Shown here: positions 13,201-41,984 of the stretch, piece by piece
Position numbering within the stretch: position 1 is the first letter of the stretch
Layout of the letters: each line of letters begins with the position of its first letter
NCBI GenBank assembly: GCA_000499405.2
Contig: HG738139.1
Coordinates: forward strand, 14,843,683 to 14,907,682
Direction of reading: 5' to 3'
Length of the DNA: 64,000 bases
Source: Onchocerca volvulus
Lineage: Eukaryota; Nematoda; Chromadorea; Rhabditida; Onchocercidae
Notes under the pieces: generated by a model
Database searches by the model: none
What the model saw: only the letters and a program-made list of their open reading frames with translations
What the model was told of the DNA's origin: nothing
Made by a program: the position numbers and the translations under genes

Positions 13201-16200
13201 TAACTTTGTAAAATATTATTTCTAATTTAACAACTGCTTTTCTACTTCCCAAAATTCAATTATTTAATTCGGCTAGAAATTATTGATACTAAAAATTATG
13301 GATTGACCTCGTCTTTAGTTTAGGATTCTTCAAAAGTGGTTAGTCCATTAGCTAATGATAACAATCGTTCGATGAATCAAATTCCCGAGTTATGTTCATC
13401 GCTCAATTCTTTCATTTTGGACAGTGAATTGAATTCTGGTGATAAATTTCCCTCTAGTTCATTCGCTAAAAAGGTTTTGTTTTTAAATAATAATTTAATT
13501 ACCAGTTATGACTGTTTTCAGTCATTTTTTTCTGATTTAACTAGATGCTTTGTATACTTAATTTAAGCAGCAAATCAGAGTGAAGATTTGCTTGGAGCAT
13601 AGTAAATATTTAGAGAATAGCTGTGCTGATGATAACATTTTACTTAATATGGATTTGTTGGAATGTTTATAGTTGATAGATGTGCTGTAGATAATATCCG
13701 GTAATTATATTACAGGAAATGATTGATGAAATGATCATGATTTGTGATCCCGAATTGGCCAGCTCATCGACAGATATTCCAGCTGAGTCGAAAAAGGAAT
13801 TCATGAAATTAGATAAGGTGGGACAAATTAGAATTGATCCGAATTTAATGAATTATTTGTTTCTGATAAGATAAAAACCATTCAACATTGCATGTCAACT
13901 TCAGTTACTAAGAAAAAACTTCTCAGCTGGAAAAAATTTAAACGAAGTCTGGTATTATTTCACTGTAGTGATTATCCCCATTCATCTCAGTGTAATAGAA
14001 ACATTCTTTGATAATGATATCAGATAAATTTGTACAAAACGCTGGTATTAGGAATGATTCCAGAAAGGACTTTATCAAGATATAGAGATTGCGAATTAAT
14101 TGAATATTTACTACATAGAATACATAGAATAAAGGAAATGAAACGAATTAAATTTCATTCTATTCCTAAACTTTATGTCTCACAGTTAAGAACCATCTCG
14201 ATCACGGTAGTAAAGACACTACATTACATGAAAATCAAATCTTAAAAACACTAAATTACGTTTCTTCGAATCGACTATTACCTGATTCCATTGTATTTTT
14301 ATTCTTATATCTTCTGGCGAAAATTTATATAATATCAAGGCTGGGATTCTATGGAAAGTGCTTTAGTTTTGCCAATGAGTTTCATACAGTATAAAATGAC
14401 TGTTAAAGGATAAAAATAACGCAAAATGTAACAATATAAATGGATTGACCAATCTATCTCAGAATAATGTTAGAACTGGTAAAGAAGAACTTTGCGATGG
14501 ATCGAAGTAAGTAAAAGTTTTCTTGCTCTCCTAATTTCCTGATTTTGATAGTCAAGAAGAAAATTTAGATATTTGCAAAATTTGTTCATTGGAATTTATG
14601 TACTTTCACACTGAAAATTTCAAGAACTTTAGAGTTTTGAATTTTTGATGTCGAATTTGGATATTGAAGATATTTTTGATATGAAATTTGGATTTTAGTT
14701 TGGTATTCAGACAGTTCACTTCTCATTACAAGCAATAAGACTTGACATATAATTCCAGAATTCAGTTCCAATATTTGGTTGTTCATTTTAGATTGATTTT
14801 ATGCCTGATCCCGTATATGAATGTAGAAATAAACAGTGTCAAATGTCAATAACAATGACATTGTTAACAATAGTGACACTTTTAACAGTGTCGAAGCAGT
14901 TGATTGTATTGATTTTTCTTTTAGCAATTGTATTTTATTTAGAGTTCACTCAGAAGAGAGTCATACATCAATGCGAAATATACAAAACGTTGAAACTGCA
15001 AAGGTTATTATCATTTACTAATTTTGTACGAATTTAGATGATGACAAAATTTCATCGTAGTTGACGAGGAATCCTGAAAAATTTATCGAATATTTTGTAG
15101 ATTTTGAATGTTTTAGTTGAAGACGATTTTAAATTTACTTTGAAAATCTCCAAATCTTTAATCTAAATTTTCATTTTTTTAATGTTTGGGTTTAATTATT
15201 CCAAATTAAAAAACAAAGTTATGTAAAACACAAAAAATGCTTGCAGATGACAGATGTTGTTAGCTCTAACTCAAGCCTGTTTATCACCAATCAGTTAGTT
15301 TATATTAGTTCCTTTAAATTTTATTTCTTTTTAAACAATGCTATGATTTTTATTTTATAACAAAATTTTTCTTTCTTGCAAGGATCTTTATTTTTGTTTT
15401 TTTTTATTTTTTTCTAATATTTGATTGTTCATTTTAGATTAGTTTTATGCTTGACTTTGTATATAAGTGTAGAAATACCTTTAACATAGTCAAAGCAGTT
15501 GATTATACTGATTTCTTTTTTGGTAAATTATACTTTTTTTAGAAATCATTCAGAGGAGGGACATATATCAATACGACATTTACAAAGCGTTGAAACTGCG
15601 AAGGTTATTTCGTTTTTTGTTTTTGATTTTTATGAATTCAGATGATGACAAGATTGCATCATAGTTGGCGGGGAATTCGAGAAATTCATCGAATATTTTA
15701 TAGATTTTGAATATTTTAGATGAACACGATTTAAAATTTTTTTTGAAAATTTCCAGATTTCCAATTTAAATTTTCATTTTTTTAATTTTTAACATTTTTA
15801 ATTCATGTCCAAAAAAACAAAACCAAAAAAAAAAAGAAAATTATGAAAAATACAAAAAATGCTTGCAGATGAAAGATAATATCAATGATATCAGCTCCAG
15901 TTCAAGCCTGTTTTTCACCAATCAGTTAGTCTATATTAGTCTCTTTAAATTTTTTTTTATTTCTTTCCAAATAATGCTATGGTTCTTATTTTATAATATA
16001 ATTTTTCTTTCTTGCAAAGATCTTTTTTTTTTTTTTTTTGTTTTGTTTTAGAACTACGAGCAAAATGGATTTAAAATTATTAACAAATCCAGAAAAAATT
16101 TCTATTAAAAAGGTATTAATTTTGTTAATATTTGCATTTTTCAACCAGATAAAATAAGTTAAGTTTATAAAATTGTGTTATTGATAGATATTTAAATAAA

Positions 16201-18336
16201 TAAAAATTGATAAAATGTGAAGGAATACTTAATAGTATTTGCTCAGTCATTGCTTTATTGGAACGAATAGCTTGAAATTTTAAAAATTACATACTATATC
16301 TTCATTTTATTGTAAAATGTAGATAATTCATTGATTTTATCAATTATGCAGAAGGTCAATCATATAGGTGAAAATGCACGGTGACTTAAGGAGAATTCCT
16401 CTTCAGAAAATTATCCCGAAATTTTTTAGGATCTTTCAAACTTTTTTGGCATGAACTATATCTGCAGCTTACTACATTACATCTATTATGTATTATTTTT
16501 TATCATAAGAACATGTTTTTTTTATTCGCGCATAATCTATCTTAATAATACTTTTTGATTTACATAGAGATGAATATCAGCATTCAAGTTGTTTTGTTTT
16601 ATTTTAATTCATATTTCAAGTATTGCTGACGTTACTGGTATTTTGCTTGTTGCTGACCTTATTGATGATATGCTTTTTTAGTGTTACTTGCATTTTCAAT
16701 ATTATAGGCTGCGAATACATGGATTGATGAAGTAGACAAACTTTGCATAAAAATACTTACGAATCCTCGCCTTCGTAATTTTGTTAGCGTGAATGAAAAT
16801 GGTTTGTAATTTTTGGTCTATTAAAAATTTTCAAATTAAAGGAAAAGATCAGATATTTGCACTTTAGCTTCTTTTAAAATTTCTAGTTGTATTTTGAATA
16901 CTATAAGAATTGCGCTAAATTGATTTCTTGTAAATAAAAGATCGGATACTCACCAAAAATGAAATATTCTGGCAAAATTGATACAGATATGATAAATATG
17001 CAGTACTGATTTTATGGGTTCAAGAATTCTGTGAAAAAATTTTCATATTTAATTTTTTCATCATTATATTTAAAATCCTTGTGTGGATTTAATTTAAACC
17101 ATTAATGGATTTTAATTTTGCTCTCTTAAATCTTCTATTTCGATCTTCTACTTTAATCCTCTTTAGGAAATGCTCTTCTTCGTGATATAATGTATTATCT
17201 GGAATATCAAATGACAGTAGAGGAGGTAAATAAGGAGCTTGGAATTCCGCTTTCCGAAGTAACGGTATGTTTTTGCTGATTAAGCGAATAATATTTGACT
17301 TTTTTTTTTTTTGTCCTTATGCATATTATAATAAATATTTGGGAATTTAAAACTTTCATAAAGTTATAATGTAACAATTTTTTACGTTTTCTATAATCCT
17401 AAATATGGTATAATTTTAGAATAATCTTTTGGTCCGTTTCTGCTTTATTATTATTTTTGTTTTGGGGATCAGCTTGACTCTTTTATAGAATGATATTTAG
17501 GGTATTAATCAAAAAATTTAAAAAATTAAAAAAAAAATTTAAAAATTTAACGAACCAATAAAGTCACAATAATTGAAAAATATGATGAACTTGAAAGGAT
17601 TTCATACTATCACACAAACATAAGATACCATTTCTATAAAGAAAGAAGCTGGCCCCAAAACAAAAAAAAAAAAATTTAACAAAGAACATTTTAATGAAAT
17701 TAGATTAATTTCAAAATTTGAGGAATGTTTTGTCCAGCGTTTATTTGTGTTTTCCTATTCAGTTCTTTGTTAAATTTTAAACTATTAAAAACTTCTGAAC
17801 TAATCAAAAAGCCCTTACTTATTTATTTTTCATTTCTAATGTTTCCGCTAGTTATTTTGCGCATACCTTTAGATAAATCATTTAAATTTTAGTCTGTTAG
17901 ATGAATTCCTTTCTCCTTTTCACAGACAAGGCTCTTATGATTTTATCTATTTCTGATGTTTATTTCTATTAATAAATTTTTTTGACTGTAGCATTCAATG
18001 TGTTGTAGTTTAGTTAAAATGGTTATTTTATTTTACTCTACGCTTTACTGATTTTTTGAAATAAGCGGGCAAACTTTTCCCATAAAATTATTCCGTTTAA
18101 ATTATTCATTAGTTTAGATTTAAATAATCAATGTTGTTTTCATCATTTTTTTCTTTACTGTCCTCTTTTTAAACGCTGAAATTAAAACAGTTTGATGCTT
18201 TTCTTTTTAGCCTGAATGTTTTAATCTTGCACACCAGGAAAAAGCACTTGAAATATGTCGAAAATTTATGAAAATGGACGGTTTTGAACGAATTGCTGGC
18301 AGCGAAATTCCAAAAATACCGGAACAAATCAATTAA
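10264..18336 (+). CDS. unrecognised ~595-residue multi-exon protein with duplicated exon pair
   Basis: Nineteen exons join in frame: 10264-10434, 10918-11008, 11135-11301, 11709-11811, 11987-12135, 12329-12413, 12542-12576, 13033-13119, 13324-13473, 13716-13817, 14463-14506, 14943-15003, 15247-15293, 15543-15603, 15869-15924, 16052-16112, 16708-16801, 17167-17264 and 18211-18336, stop TAA. TTTTCAG lies one base before the start ATG, so trans-splicing to a leader is likely. Residues 1 to about 225 look beta-rich, with three units: one near MWCRFKAYRK, one containing GGYLWNDYIGLIAIEGQ, and one containing STPPVIGTTMSIIYYKAY. The middle (about 230-490) is acidic, Ser/Asn-rich and probably disordered, and includes the duplicated exon pairs. 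The C-terminal ~105 residues look helical and ordered (MYYLEYQMTVEEVNKELG). I do not recognise the family; it may be nematode-specific. Least certain are the acceptor at 12328, the donor after 13119 (GTTGGT; GTAGAA at 13090 is an in-frame alternative) and the acceptor before exon 12 (14888 also keeps frame). Confidence 0.72.
14768..16048 (+). repeat. tandem genomic duplication (~640 bp x 2) carrying an exon pair
   Basis: Unit A (about 14768-15410) and unit B (about 15418-16048) align along their whole length, introns included. Shared landmarks are GTTCATTTTAGATT, GTCGAAGCAGTTGATT versus GTCAAAGCAGTTGATT, GTTGAAACTGC, GATGATGACAA, AAAAAATGCTTGCAGATG and CACCAATCAGTTAGT. Each unit supplies one 61-base exon and one 47- or 56-base exon. 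Because splice sites and phases were copied with them, the reading frame survives. Confidence 0.85.
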
Positions 18337-19475
18337 TTATGAGGGCTGAATACGAGAATAGCAAAATTAGTTAGGTAGGGTAATTTACTTGCTTTCGTTT
18401 TGTTTTCTAAGAAAATAGATGTTGTTAATTTTTGTCAGCCACATTTCAGTTATAAATACATTATGATAATTCTTTAGTATTCCCATTTTTTTATACATAC
18501 TAACTACTTAGTATATATATATATATATTAGTTTTATCAATGTAAATGATTACTTTTACTGTTTTTTAGAATTGCTTTTTATCCATCTCTTCTGTTTATA
18601 ATTTTTTTTTCTCTTTTTGTATAATATATTTTTCCTTGTGAAAAATCTGTGTCATTCGAATATTATGTTTTTCATCCATTTACTTATTTTGAAATATGTG
18701 ATTTGTACTTTTCGCTCCATTTGATGACCTCATATAAAAATCAATCATATTTAATGACCTCATATAATTTTATCATATACTTGATATACATAATATGTTT
18801 AACTGGAGAATTTTTCAGAATTTCTTGCTTGTTTATTTTTCTATTTCTCACAAAAGTAATTGAAATTCTTGTTACTTTTTGATATTGAAATATATTTTAA
18901 ATAAATTTTATATCATAATATTTTACTGCGCATTTATTGCTTTATTTTTTCTTAATAAGTCATTACCTAATATTCATTTTATATTTATTGTTAGTTATTG
19001 AAATTATTTTATACAAAATGCAAGATGTGGTAATTTTCTCATTTAAATTCAAAATGAGTCGTAAATGATAGTAGCAGTTGGCAAAATTTACTAGCACACA
19101 TTAGAATGCGATGCTTTTTATGCAAAAAGCTTCATCGAAATTGGTTCTTTTATAATTACAGCAAGGGTTGTCAAGCATTCTACAGTTGTTTGGCATTTCC
19201 AGCAGATTAAGAAAGTGAACAATCCAAGTAGATGAGTACTTTATATGCTGTTGATAATCGGGAAAATCAGTTATGAATTTTAATAAGTCATCTCTTTATC
19301 ATGCTCACTATTTTTCAGTGGAATTGTGACATGCAACGAAAGTTAAGATGCAGCGACAAAGATCAACATTCAACACTCATCCAGTCGTTAAAATCTTTAA
19401 AAAACTTGCATTTAGAAATTATGATTGTATTTGGTACTCTGTTATCAGCAGAACTTGTTAAATTCTAAGTTTCAG
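18337..19475 (+). other. 3' UTR and intergenic region
   Basis: Region between the 595-residue gene and the small membrane protein gene. AATAAA at 18900-18905 could end the upstream transcript, although that implies a 560-base 3' UTR. The part after about 19080 is visibly less AT-rich and holds two short open frames: 19106-19207, 33 residues and Cys-containing, and 19331-19468, 45 residues. The second follows a good TTTTTCAG acceptor (19311-19318). Neither is recognisable, and both may be leader exon or chance. Confidence 0.4.
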
Positions 19476-19542
19476 CTGCTCGATTCCTCAAGTAAAAGTG
19501 ACGGTCTTAATCTTAGATCAAAAGATAACCGAGAATTGTGAT
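19476..19542 (+). promoter_or_regulatory. 5' UTR behind acceptor of the small membrane protein gene
   Basis: AAGTTTCAG ends at 19475. The 67-base leader then reaches ATGAATAAACCTAAATCG, followed by a consensus donor GTAAGT at 19561. It is plausibly a spliced-leader addition site. Confidence 0.45.
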
Positions 19543-20875
19543 ATGAATAAACCTAAATCGGTAAGTATGATTTTATATTATTGATTAGATTTCGCAACTA
19601 TTTTTATAACTGCTACTACTTTCTTTCTGAACTTTTAATCCTATTGGAAACAAATCTTCATTACTTTCTATCTTTGATACCAAAATGAAACTGCTTCAGA
19701 GGAAATAGGATTTATTGTTGGTGGATTGAGTTGTATACATCGTGTAATTCAAGATAAATTATATTACTAGGAATTTTCAGTCCAATTCAACCGTGTTTAT
19801 TGTTCATAGAAATTCGTGTAGTGATCTACTTAACTATAATTTGAGACTGCTTAACGAATAAGTTTAACCGTTATGAGAAAGACAAATTTTGTACTATGAC
19901 TAGCTAACCATTTTATAATTCCGTTAAACTTATAAACATGACTAAATTTCATTCAGTTTATTTAACAAAACATATTTCCTAATTTTTGTTAGGTAAAATT
20001 ATTTCTGATTCGTTGATTCGTGGCATGGACGCTTTGATTTTTTACATGTTTCTTTGTAAGACTGGTGATTTTCAAATAGTACTCGAAGATATAAAATCAC
20101 TAAAACCTTATCAGATTATTCTTAACCACCGGATAATTTAAAAATAGAAGAAAATATTGTTAGTTTATGCTATAACTTAATCAGTCTTAGTATTTCGTCT
20201 ATTTATGAGTTTGGTTTTAAATTTCAGTCCTATTGATTTCATGAGCTTATTCTTATTCATTACATATTAGAAATTTGCAGCTTGCAAAGATGTCAGCCAT
20301 TATTTTTGGTGACGAATTAGATTGGCGATTTTCTGTACTTATTAAAACAATGCTAATATTTAATGCTATTCCCGTCATATTGCTATTATTATATATTATC
20401 TTATCAGGCATTATTATTTACTCCTCAGCTCTTCTTGTACATCGTAAGTTTGTTGCACTCTTACAAACATCTAATTATCCAACTTATAATTAAACAATGT
20501 ATCTTACAGATACTACGGCTTACGGAATTTTCTTCGCAGTAATAGATGAAATTGCTTTTGGAAAAAATATTTACAATTCTGAAAATACTTTGATTATCAG
20601 TAGTGATATAATCATTTGAGACTTCTGCCTACCAGGCTTAGACATCATCAAATTATTCTTTAAATCTAATTGCAATTTCTTCATATCTTACTTTTGTTTC
20701 AGTTATCTCGTTTATTTTTGGACTGGCAATATTTGCGCCAATTGTATTATTTTCTTCTCTGAGTGCATTTGTCGTTGGCTTCATTATTATTACTTCACAA
20801 CAAATTTTCCTGAAGAAAAGTGTACAATCGCTTCCGAGTTTTGAAGAATATCAAAAACGATTGAAAATGGAATAG
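19543..20875 (+). CDS. small multi-pass membrane protein (117 residues), family uncertain
   Basis: Exons 19543-19560, 20281-20443 and 20703-20875, stop TAG. The phases agree (0, then 1). The first exon contributes MNKPKS, read straight into LAKMSAIIFGDELDWRF. If that exon is not used, the internal ATG at 20290, just behind the TTTGCAG acceptor, gives a 108-residue form. Two long hydrophobic blocks dominate. Residues about 27-60 run from TMLIFNAIPVILLLLYI through a short break to SALLVHLIS. Residues about 61-92 contain LAIFAPIVLFSSLSAFVVGF. Each could form a membrane hairpin. The C-terminal tail (SLPSFEEYQKRLKME) is charged and probably cytosolic. The two-hairpin plan recalls lipid-droplet assembly factor 1/promethin-like proteins, but no diagnostic motif is visible and this is only a suggestion. 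Confidence 0.7.
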
Positions 20876-21661
20876 AAGAAAAAAATTTTTTTTAAATTTG
20901 TCAATATTGCTATATCTTATTACGTTACGAAGATTTTTTCTACAGATGATTAATGAGACAACTCTTTTGTTAAAAGAAATCCCATCATTATGGTTAGCAG
21001 TAAATTCAGCAGTGTTATCCATTATTGTTTGATGGAAATATGTCTTGATTTCGGGTTTCAGTATGCTGTGGCACGTAAAATACATGGGACTGGCATGAAT
21101 TGTTCACGTTTAAAAAAGCGAAAAAAAGGTTTCTCATAATTAATTTTTTCGCAACTTATAATCTGATGCCAATATTGCAATACAGACTATTGAAAAGCTA
21201 TCCCAAATATTATAATAATCATAAATGAAATATTCATACTATACAAAAACTCGGCGTTTATAGTACTTTAATATTTTGTTTTTTGTAAATGACAGATACT
21301 GAAAATGATATGCACGTATCGTATCGTATGTATCGTTGTACATGTCACATGCTTAAACTTATTATGCTGTACGTTGTGCCAGATTTATATATTTTTTTTT
21401 TCTGTGATATCTCTTTTTTTCTATTCTGGTTTTTTTCAATCGAGAATTAATTTTATGTAAAGTTCATATTTTTCATGTTTACCTTTTACATTACTTCTTG
21501 CATTTCTTGTTATTTACGAAAAATGAAAATGACCAGTCGCAGTTTTTTAATCGTAATTACACAAATTGTTTCCCATTAATTAGTTAATTTTCCTAAATAT
21601 ACAATACTAAACAATCAACAGCTGAATGGAGAAATAAATTCAAGTAAATTAGTGATTAAAC

Positions 21662-21710
21662 GTGATTAAACTAGCAGCATAAACTAGTGATTAAACTAGC
21701 ATCATAAACT
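21662..21710. repeat. 25-bp tandem direct repeat
   Basis: Two adjacent copies of GTGATTAAACTAGCA.CATA differ at one base within the shown part, with a partial third copy just upstream (21652-21660). Confidence 0.8.
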
Positions 21711-21774
21711 TTTTTCGACTAAAGTTGATGCTTGGTTATGCCTGATATTCACTTGAATTGAATTCCAGAACAAC

Positions 21775-21777
<3 letters not shown>

Positions 21778-21838
<61 letters not shown>
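21778..21838. repeat. (AT)n microsatellite
   Basis: Sixty-one uninterrupted alternating A/T bases between convergent 3' ends. Likely polymorphic in length. Confidence 0.95.
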
Positions 21839-21840
<2 letters not shown>

Positions 21841-21963
21841 CTTCTTAAATATAATAAAAATAGAAAAAGAAAAAAAGTATATACAAAAAAATACATATTC
21901 TATATATATAGTAAACAACATTGAAATTAAAATCCAATTAGGATTTATTGTCAAATTAAAATT

Positions 21964-38254
<16,291 letters not shown>

Positions 38255-38354
38255 TTTTTGATATCAGATATATTTGATTTATTATTCTTGCTTTATCGTG
38301 AGAATTAGTAACTTAAATTATCCAACGTGTATGCTGAATATGCAGAAATCATAC
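38255..38354 (-). promoter_or_regulatory. 5' UTR of adenylate cyclase with candidate trans-splice acceptor
   Basis: On the minus strand CATATTTCAG ends at 38355, and 100 bases of leader follow to the start codon at 38254. The same site read as CAG|GTATGA could be a donor instead. Farther upstream, CAG|GTATGT at about 41141 could close a non-coding first exon. The promoter position is therefore open. Confidence 0.4.
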
Positions 38355-40876
38355 CTGAAATATGGATATAAATTTTAAATTTTTTAAAAATTTTTAAATT
38401 TTATCAAATAATCATCAATATTTCCACAATTATATAATTAATCGATTACAATTAACAATTACAATTAATGCACGGGAAATGAAATGAGAAAATGAAGATT
38501 AAAAATATCAGTTATTAAAGAGAAAAGATGAAATTTCATAAGGAAAGTCAAAAAGTAAAATTTTTATTTGAAAGTAATTGTAATAAGAATTTGATTAAAT
38601 TATTCAAATTAAATCAAATAGAAATTAAATTTATTTCTTTTACATAAAAATCTTAATATTTTTTCTTTAAAATTTCGTTTCGTTTTTTCCTTTCATTTTT
38701 CTTCATTAATACCAATTATAGCATAAGATGCGTAATTTGACATAGCATTAAATAAGTTAAAAATTCTGTTTAATTTTCAATTTATTTGTTGTAATTCATT
38801 TCTAATCAAACAATTCTTATTCATTATTTTAATTTTATTAATTGAAATATGGAAAAAATTTTAGATAATTTAAGTAAATTCATTTAATTGAAAATATTCC
38901 AAATAGAAGCGTAAATCGTTAACGAAGAATGAAGAATTGCAATTAAATACTAAATAAATATTTCATTTGCTCCGAGGTTTAATTATGCAAAAATAAACTT
39001 ATGCTTATTTACTGATTCAACTTGGACATAAAATATTTCAAAAATTGTAATTTAAATTTGAAATATATAAAAGCATACAGCACAAATATAGACATATATT
39101 TATAAATTTTCATTTTGATTAATTTCAACAAAATTAAATCCAAAAATTATTCCATAAAATGAAGAACGATAAAAAAGAAAAAAAAAAATGAAAAGTAAAA
39201 ATTTGGCGAAATAAAAACAAAAAAAAAAAAATAAAGAAAAGATGAAGGAAAAATAGAATAAAACAAAGCATTCCACTTTTATCAATAATAATTGATGATA
39301 ATTAATGATAACAAATGTAATGCATTGATAAGAATTATGTAATTAAAATTTTTTTTTTTTTGTTGGCAAATTCGAATTAGAATGCAAAGAATGCAAAGAA
39401 TGCAAATATTATTTGATAAATGAATAAATTTATTGAATGAAAAGAAGAATGAAAAGAAAATATTGGAATTCAATTAATTAATAATAATAAATGTTTTTTT
39501 TCGATGGAATTCTCATCGTTTGCATAAAATTTTCGAAAAATATTCGACAGGATATGAAATGGTGAGAAATGAAATAGAACTTTCTCTTTGATAATATATT
39601 TATATTGTCATTTGATATAATTTCTTCATGGGAAAATTCGATTGAAATTAAAATTTTTTTACAAGAAAAAATTCGAAATTCAATATATTTTAATCGTTTA
39701 ATAATCGAAATAAGCTAAAATTATTCGCAAAATGTTAAGAAGTAAGAATAATTAAAAGTAAAAAGTAAAATGATCAAAACAAAATAAAAAGCAATTATTT
39801 CAAATATTGGAATTCAATATAATACTTTTATACTTCCTGATTTATTTATAAAATATAATTGATTCATAATTAGATTTTCACCTAATTAAATTAAGGAATA
39901 TACAATTTTTCCAACTATCAACAATTTTATAAATTTCCCATCGTTTAATCTAAATTATTCTAATTTATTTTATTCGATACCATAATAAATAATATTTTCT
40001 CGCTTAAATCATTCTTTCAAGAAAATTTACAAAATAATTTTTCAAAAAAAAAACAAAAAAAAAAAGCTTTGTCTTTACATAGCTTAACAAAAATTTTTAA
40101 ATAATTTTAAATAGCTAGATTTTAATTGCGATTTTTTGTTTTTTTTCGAATTATCGCAAATCAAAAATATAGTTAAATTATAGGATATTGGTTATTAAAA
40201 TTAACCGTTAGTATTCAGCAAAACAAATCAAACGATTCATTTATTGATTGCAAATTTAAATGAGCCAATTAAAATTATCCGCTTCAAATATTGCTAATTA
40301 ATGATGAGAAAAAATATTCAATAGACCTAACTGAATGAATTGAAAAGTATGAAATTTGTCATTTTTCATTCATCTTTCATCATTTTCACTTTCATTTATT
40401 CGAATTTTGTCCTCATTTATACTTTTTGAAAATTATCTTTCCTCAAATCTAATCTTTTCGAGAATAAAACAAAATTAACCATCAAAGAGTTTTTTATTTA
40501 AAGCTAACTAATTAACTAAAGATTAATTTTATAAAGAATTTACAACGAAATTATATTCAAGTTTATTACAAAAATACAAAAAAAAAAATTATTAGAAGAT
40601 TTTTTTTATCAACCAAAGTCGAGAAAATGAAAAAATCCTAATTCCAGTTAAACTATCCTTTTTGTTTAAATTTCAAATTCAATTTTCCTAATCTTTTTTT
40701 TATTCTTATTTAAAATATTAATTAATCTAATTACATCACTCATATTCTTGTTCTAGAAAAAGAATGCAACAATGAAACGAATCAATTTTTTAAAACGCTA
40801 TTTAAGTTAAAAACAAGAAATATCGATCAATTTGCACTTTGCATCAGTGTAAATTACTAATATACGATGGAAATTT

Positions 40877-40921
40877 TTGCATGCATTTTTGGAATGCATG
40901 CATGCAAACATGCATGCATGC
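40877..40921. promoter_or_regulatory. cluster of TGCATG motifs
   Basis: Five TGCATG hexamers on the plus strand within 45 bases, several as GCATGC palindromes so both strands carry the motif. UGCAUG is the known RNA-binding site of RBFOX/FOX-1 splicing factors. It would act only if this stretch is transcribed, for example in an unseen 5' intron of cyclase. It may equally be a simple repeat. Confidence 0.4.
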
Positions 40922-41200
40922 CTTTTTTTTTTTTTTGTTAGAACATAAATAATACTTTTTAATATTTTATTCGATATGATAAAAATAAATCTTGCAAAAA
41001 TTATCAATTAAAATTTTATTAGTAATATTACAGATGAAACTAAATTAATGATTAATTCCATTCATTTCAGATGTCATAAAAAGAGAAATTTGAGTGAAAA
41101 ATATTTTATTTTATGTACTACAAAATTATAAACATACCTGAATAAATACCAGAAATATATTATAATTGGCAAAAATATAATCAGAAAAATACCATGAAAG

Positions 41201-41510
41201 ATACCAAAAGTACTAATTATTCAATATCATCAAATTCAAGAATAATCATATCAGTCATATTTATCAGCCCATTCTTTTCAAACTTATCATTTAGACTGTA
41301 AACTATCCTATCATTATCATCATGAATGGAACTATTTTTACCCGAAAAATACCTTAACATCTAGTCAGAAATATCAAAAAATACCAAATTGTTCATTCAA
41401 TATCATTCATTCAAGAATAATCATATCAGTAATTTATCAGCGCATCCTTTCCAAATTTATCATTTAAACTAAACATTAAACTAACCTATCTTTGTCATGA
41501 ATGAAATATA
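41201..41510. repeat. imperfect direct duplication (~135 bp units)
   Basis: Units about 41201-41335 and 41381-41510 share, in order, ATACCAAA, TTCAATATCAT, TTCAAGAATAATCATATCAG, TTTATCAGC and TCATGAATG. They are separated by about 45 bases. Confidence 0.75.
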
Positions 41511-41984
41511 TATTTAAAAAAAAAAAAAAAACTGAAATAATTAAAAAAAAATTTTTATGTCGCCGTCCTTTTAAATTAATCGAAAAATGTGGCCCATAAT
41601 ATGTCATCAAAAAATTTTTCATCTCTTTCCTTCTTTTTTTTTTTTTCTCCTTCATCAAATGTTTGCTCTTTTCCTTTTTTTTAATATCAATCTAAAATCA
41701 AAAACATTACACTTTCCTTTTTATCTCTTCCTCCCTTTCTCTCTCTCTCTCTTCAAATTTTTCTTAAAAAAAAAAAAAAAAAAAAAAAAATGTCATTGAA
41801 AAATAGAATTTTGATTGATTAATCATACTCCGAAAGTTTGGTATGTTTCATTTCAATTTCTTTTCCTACATCATTTCTTCTTTCATTTCCATTTTAATCT
41901 ATCATACTAAATGATTATTTTCTTTTTCTCTCAATTTTTGCAACATAAGTTTTTTGAAAATGTTAGAAAAAAAGAAAAATAACA

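Larger units (their letters stand above)
20876..21963. other. intergenic region between convergent genes
   Basis: Lies between the 3' ends of the membrane protein gene and the adenylate cyclase gene. It holds a 25-bp direct repeat (21662-21710), an (AT)n microsatellite (21778-21838) and, on the minus strand at 21944-21949, AATAAA some 15 bases after the cyclase stop. A 96-codon minus-strand frame across the membrane protein's 3' end has no splice or family support. Confidence 0.6.

Noticed and set aside
20512..20620. Possible middle exon of the membrane protein gene behind TCTTACAG
   Set aside because: No donor keeps the downstream exon in frame; the direct junction of 20443 to 20703 does.
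20795..21085. 96-codon minus-strand frame between the membrane protein and cyclase genes
   Set aside because: It overlaps the 3' coding exon of the membrane protein in antisense, is low-complexity, and shows no recognisable motif.
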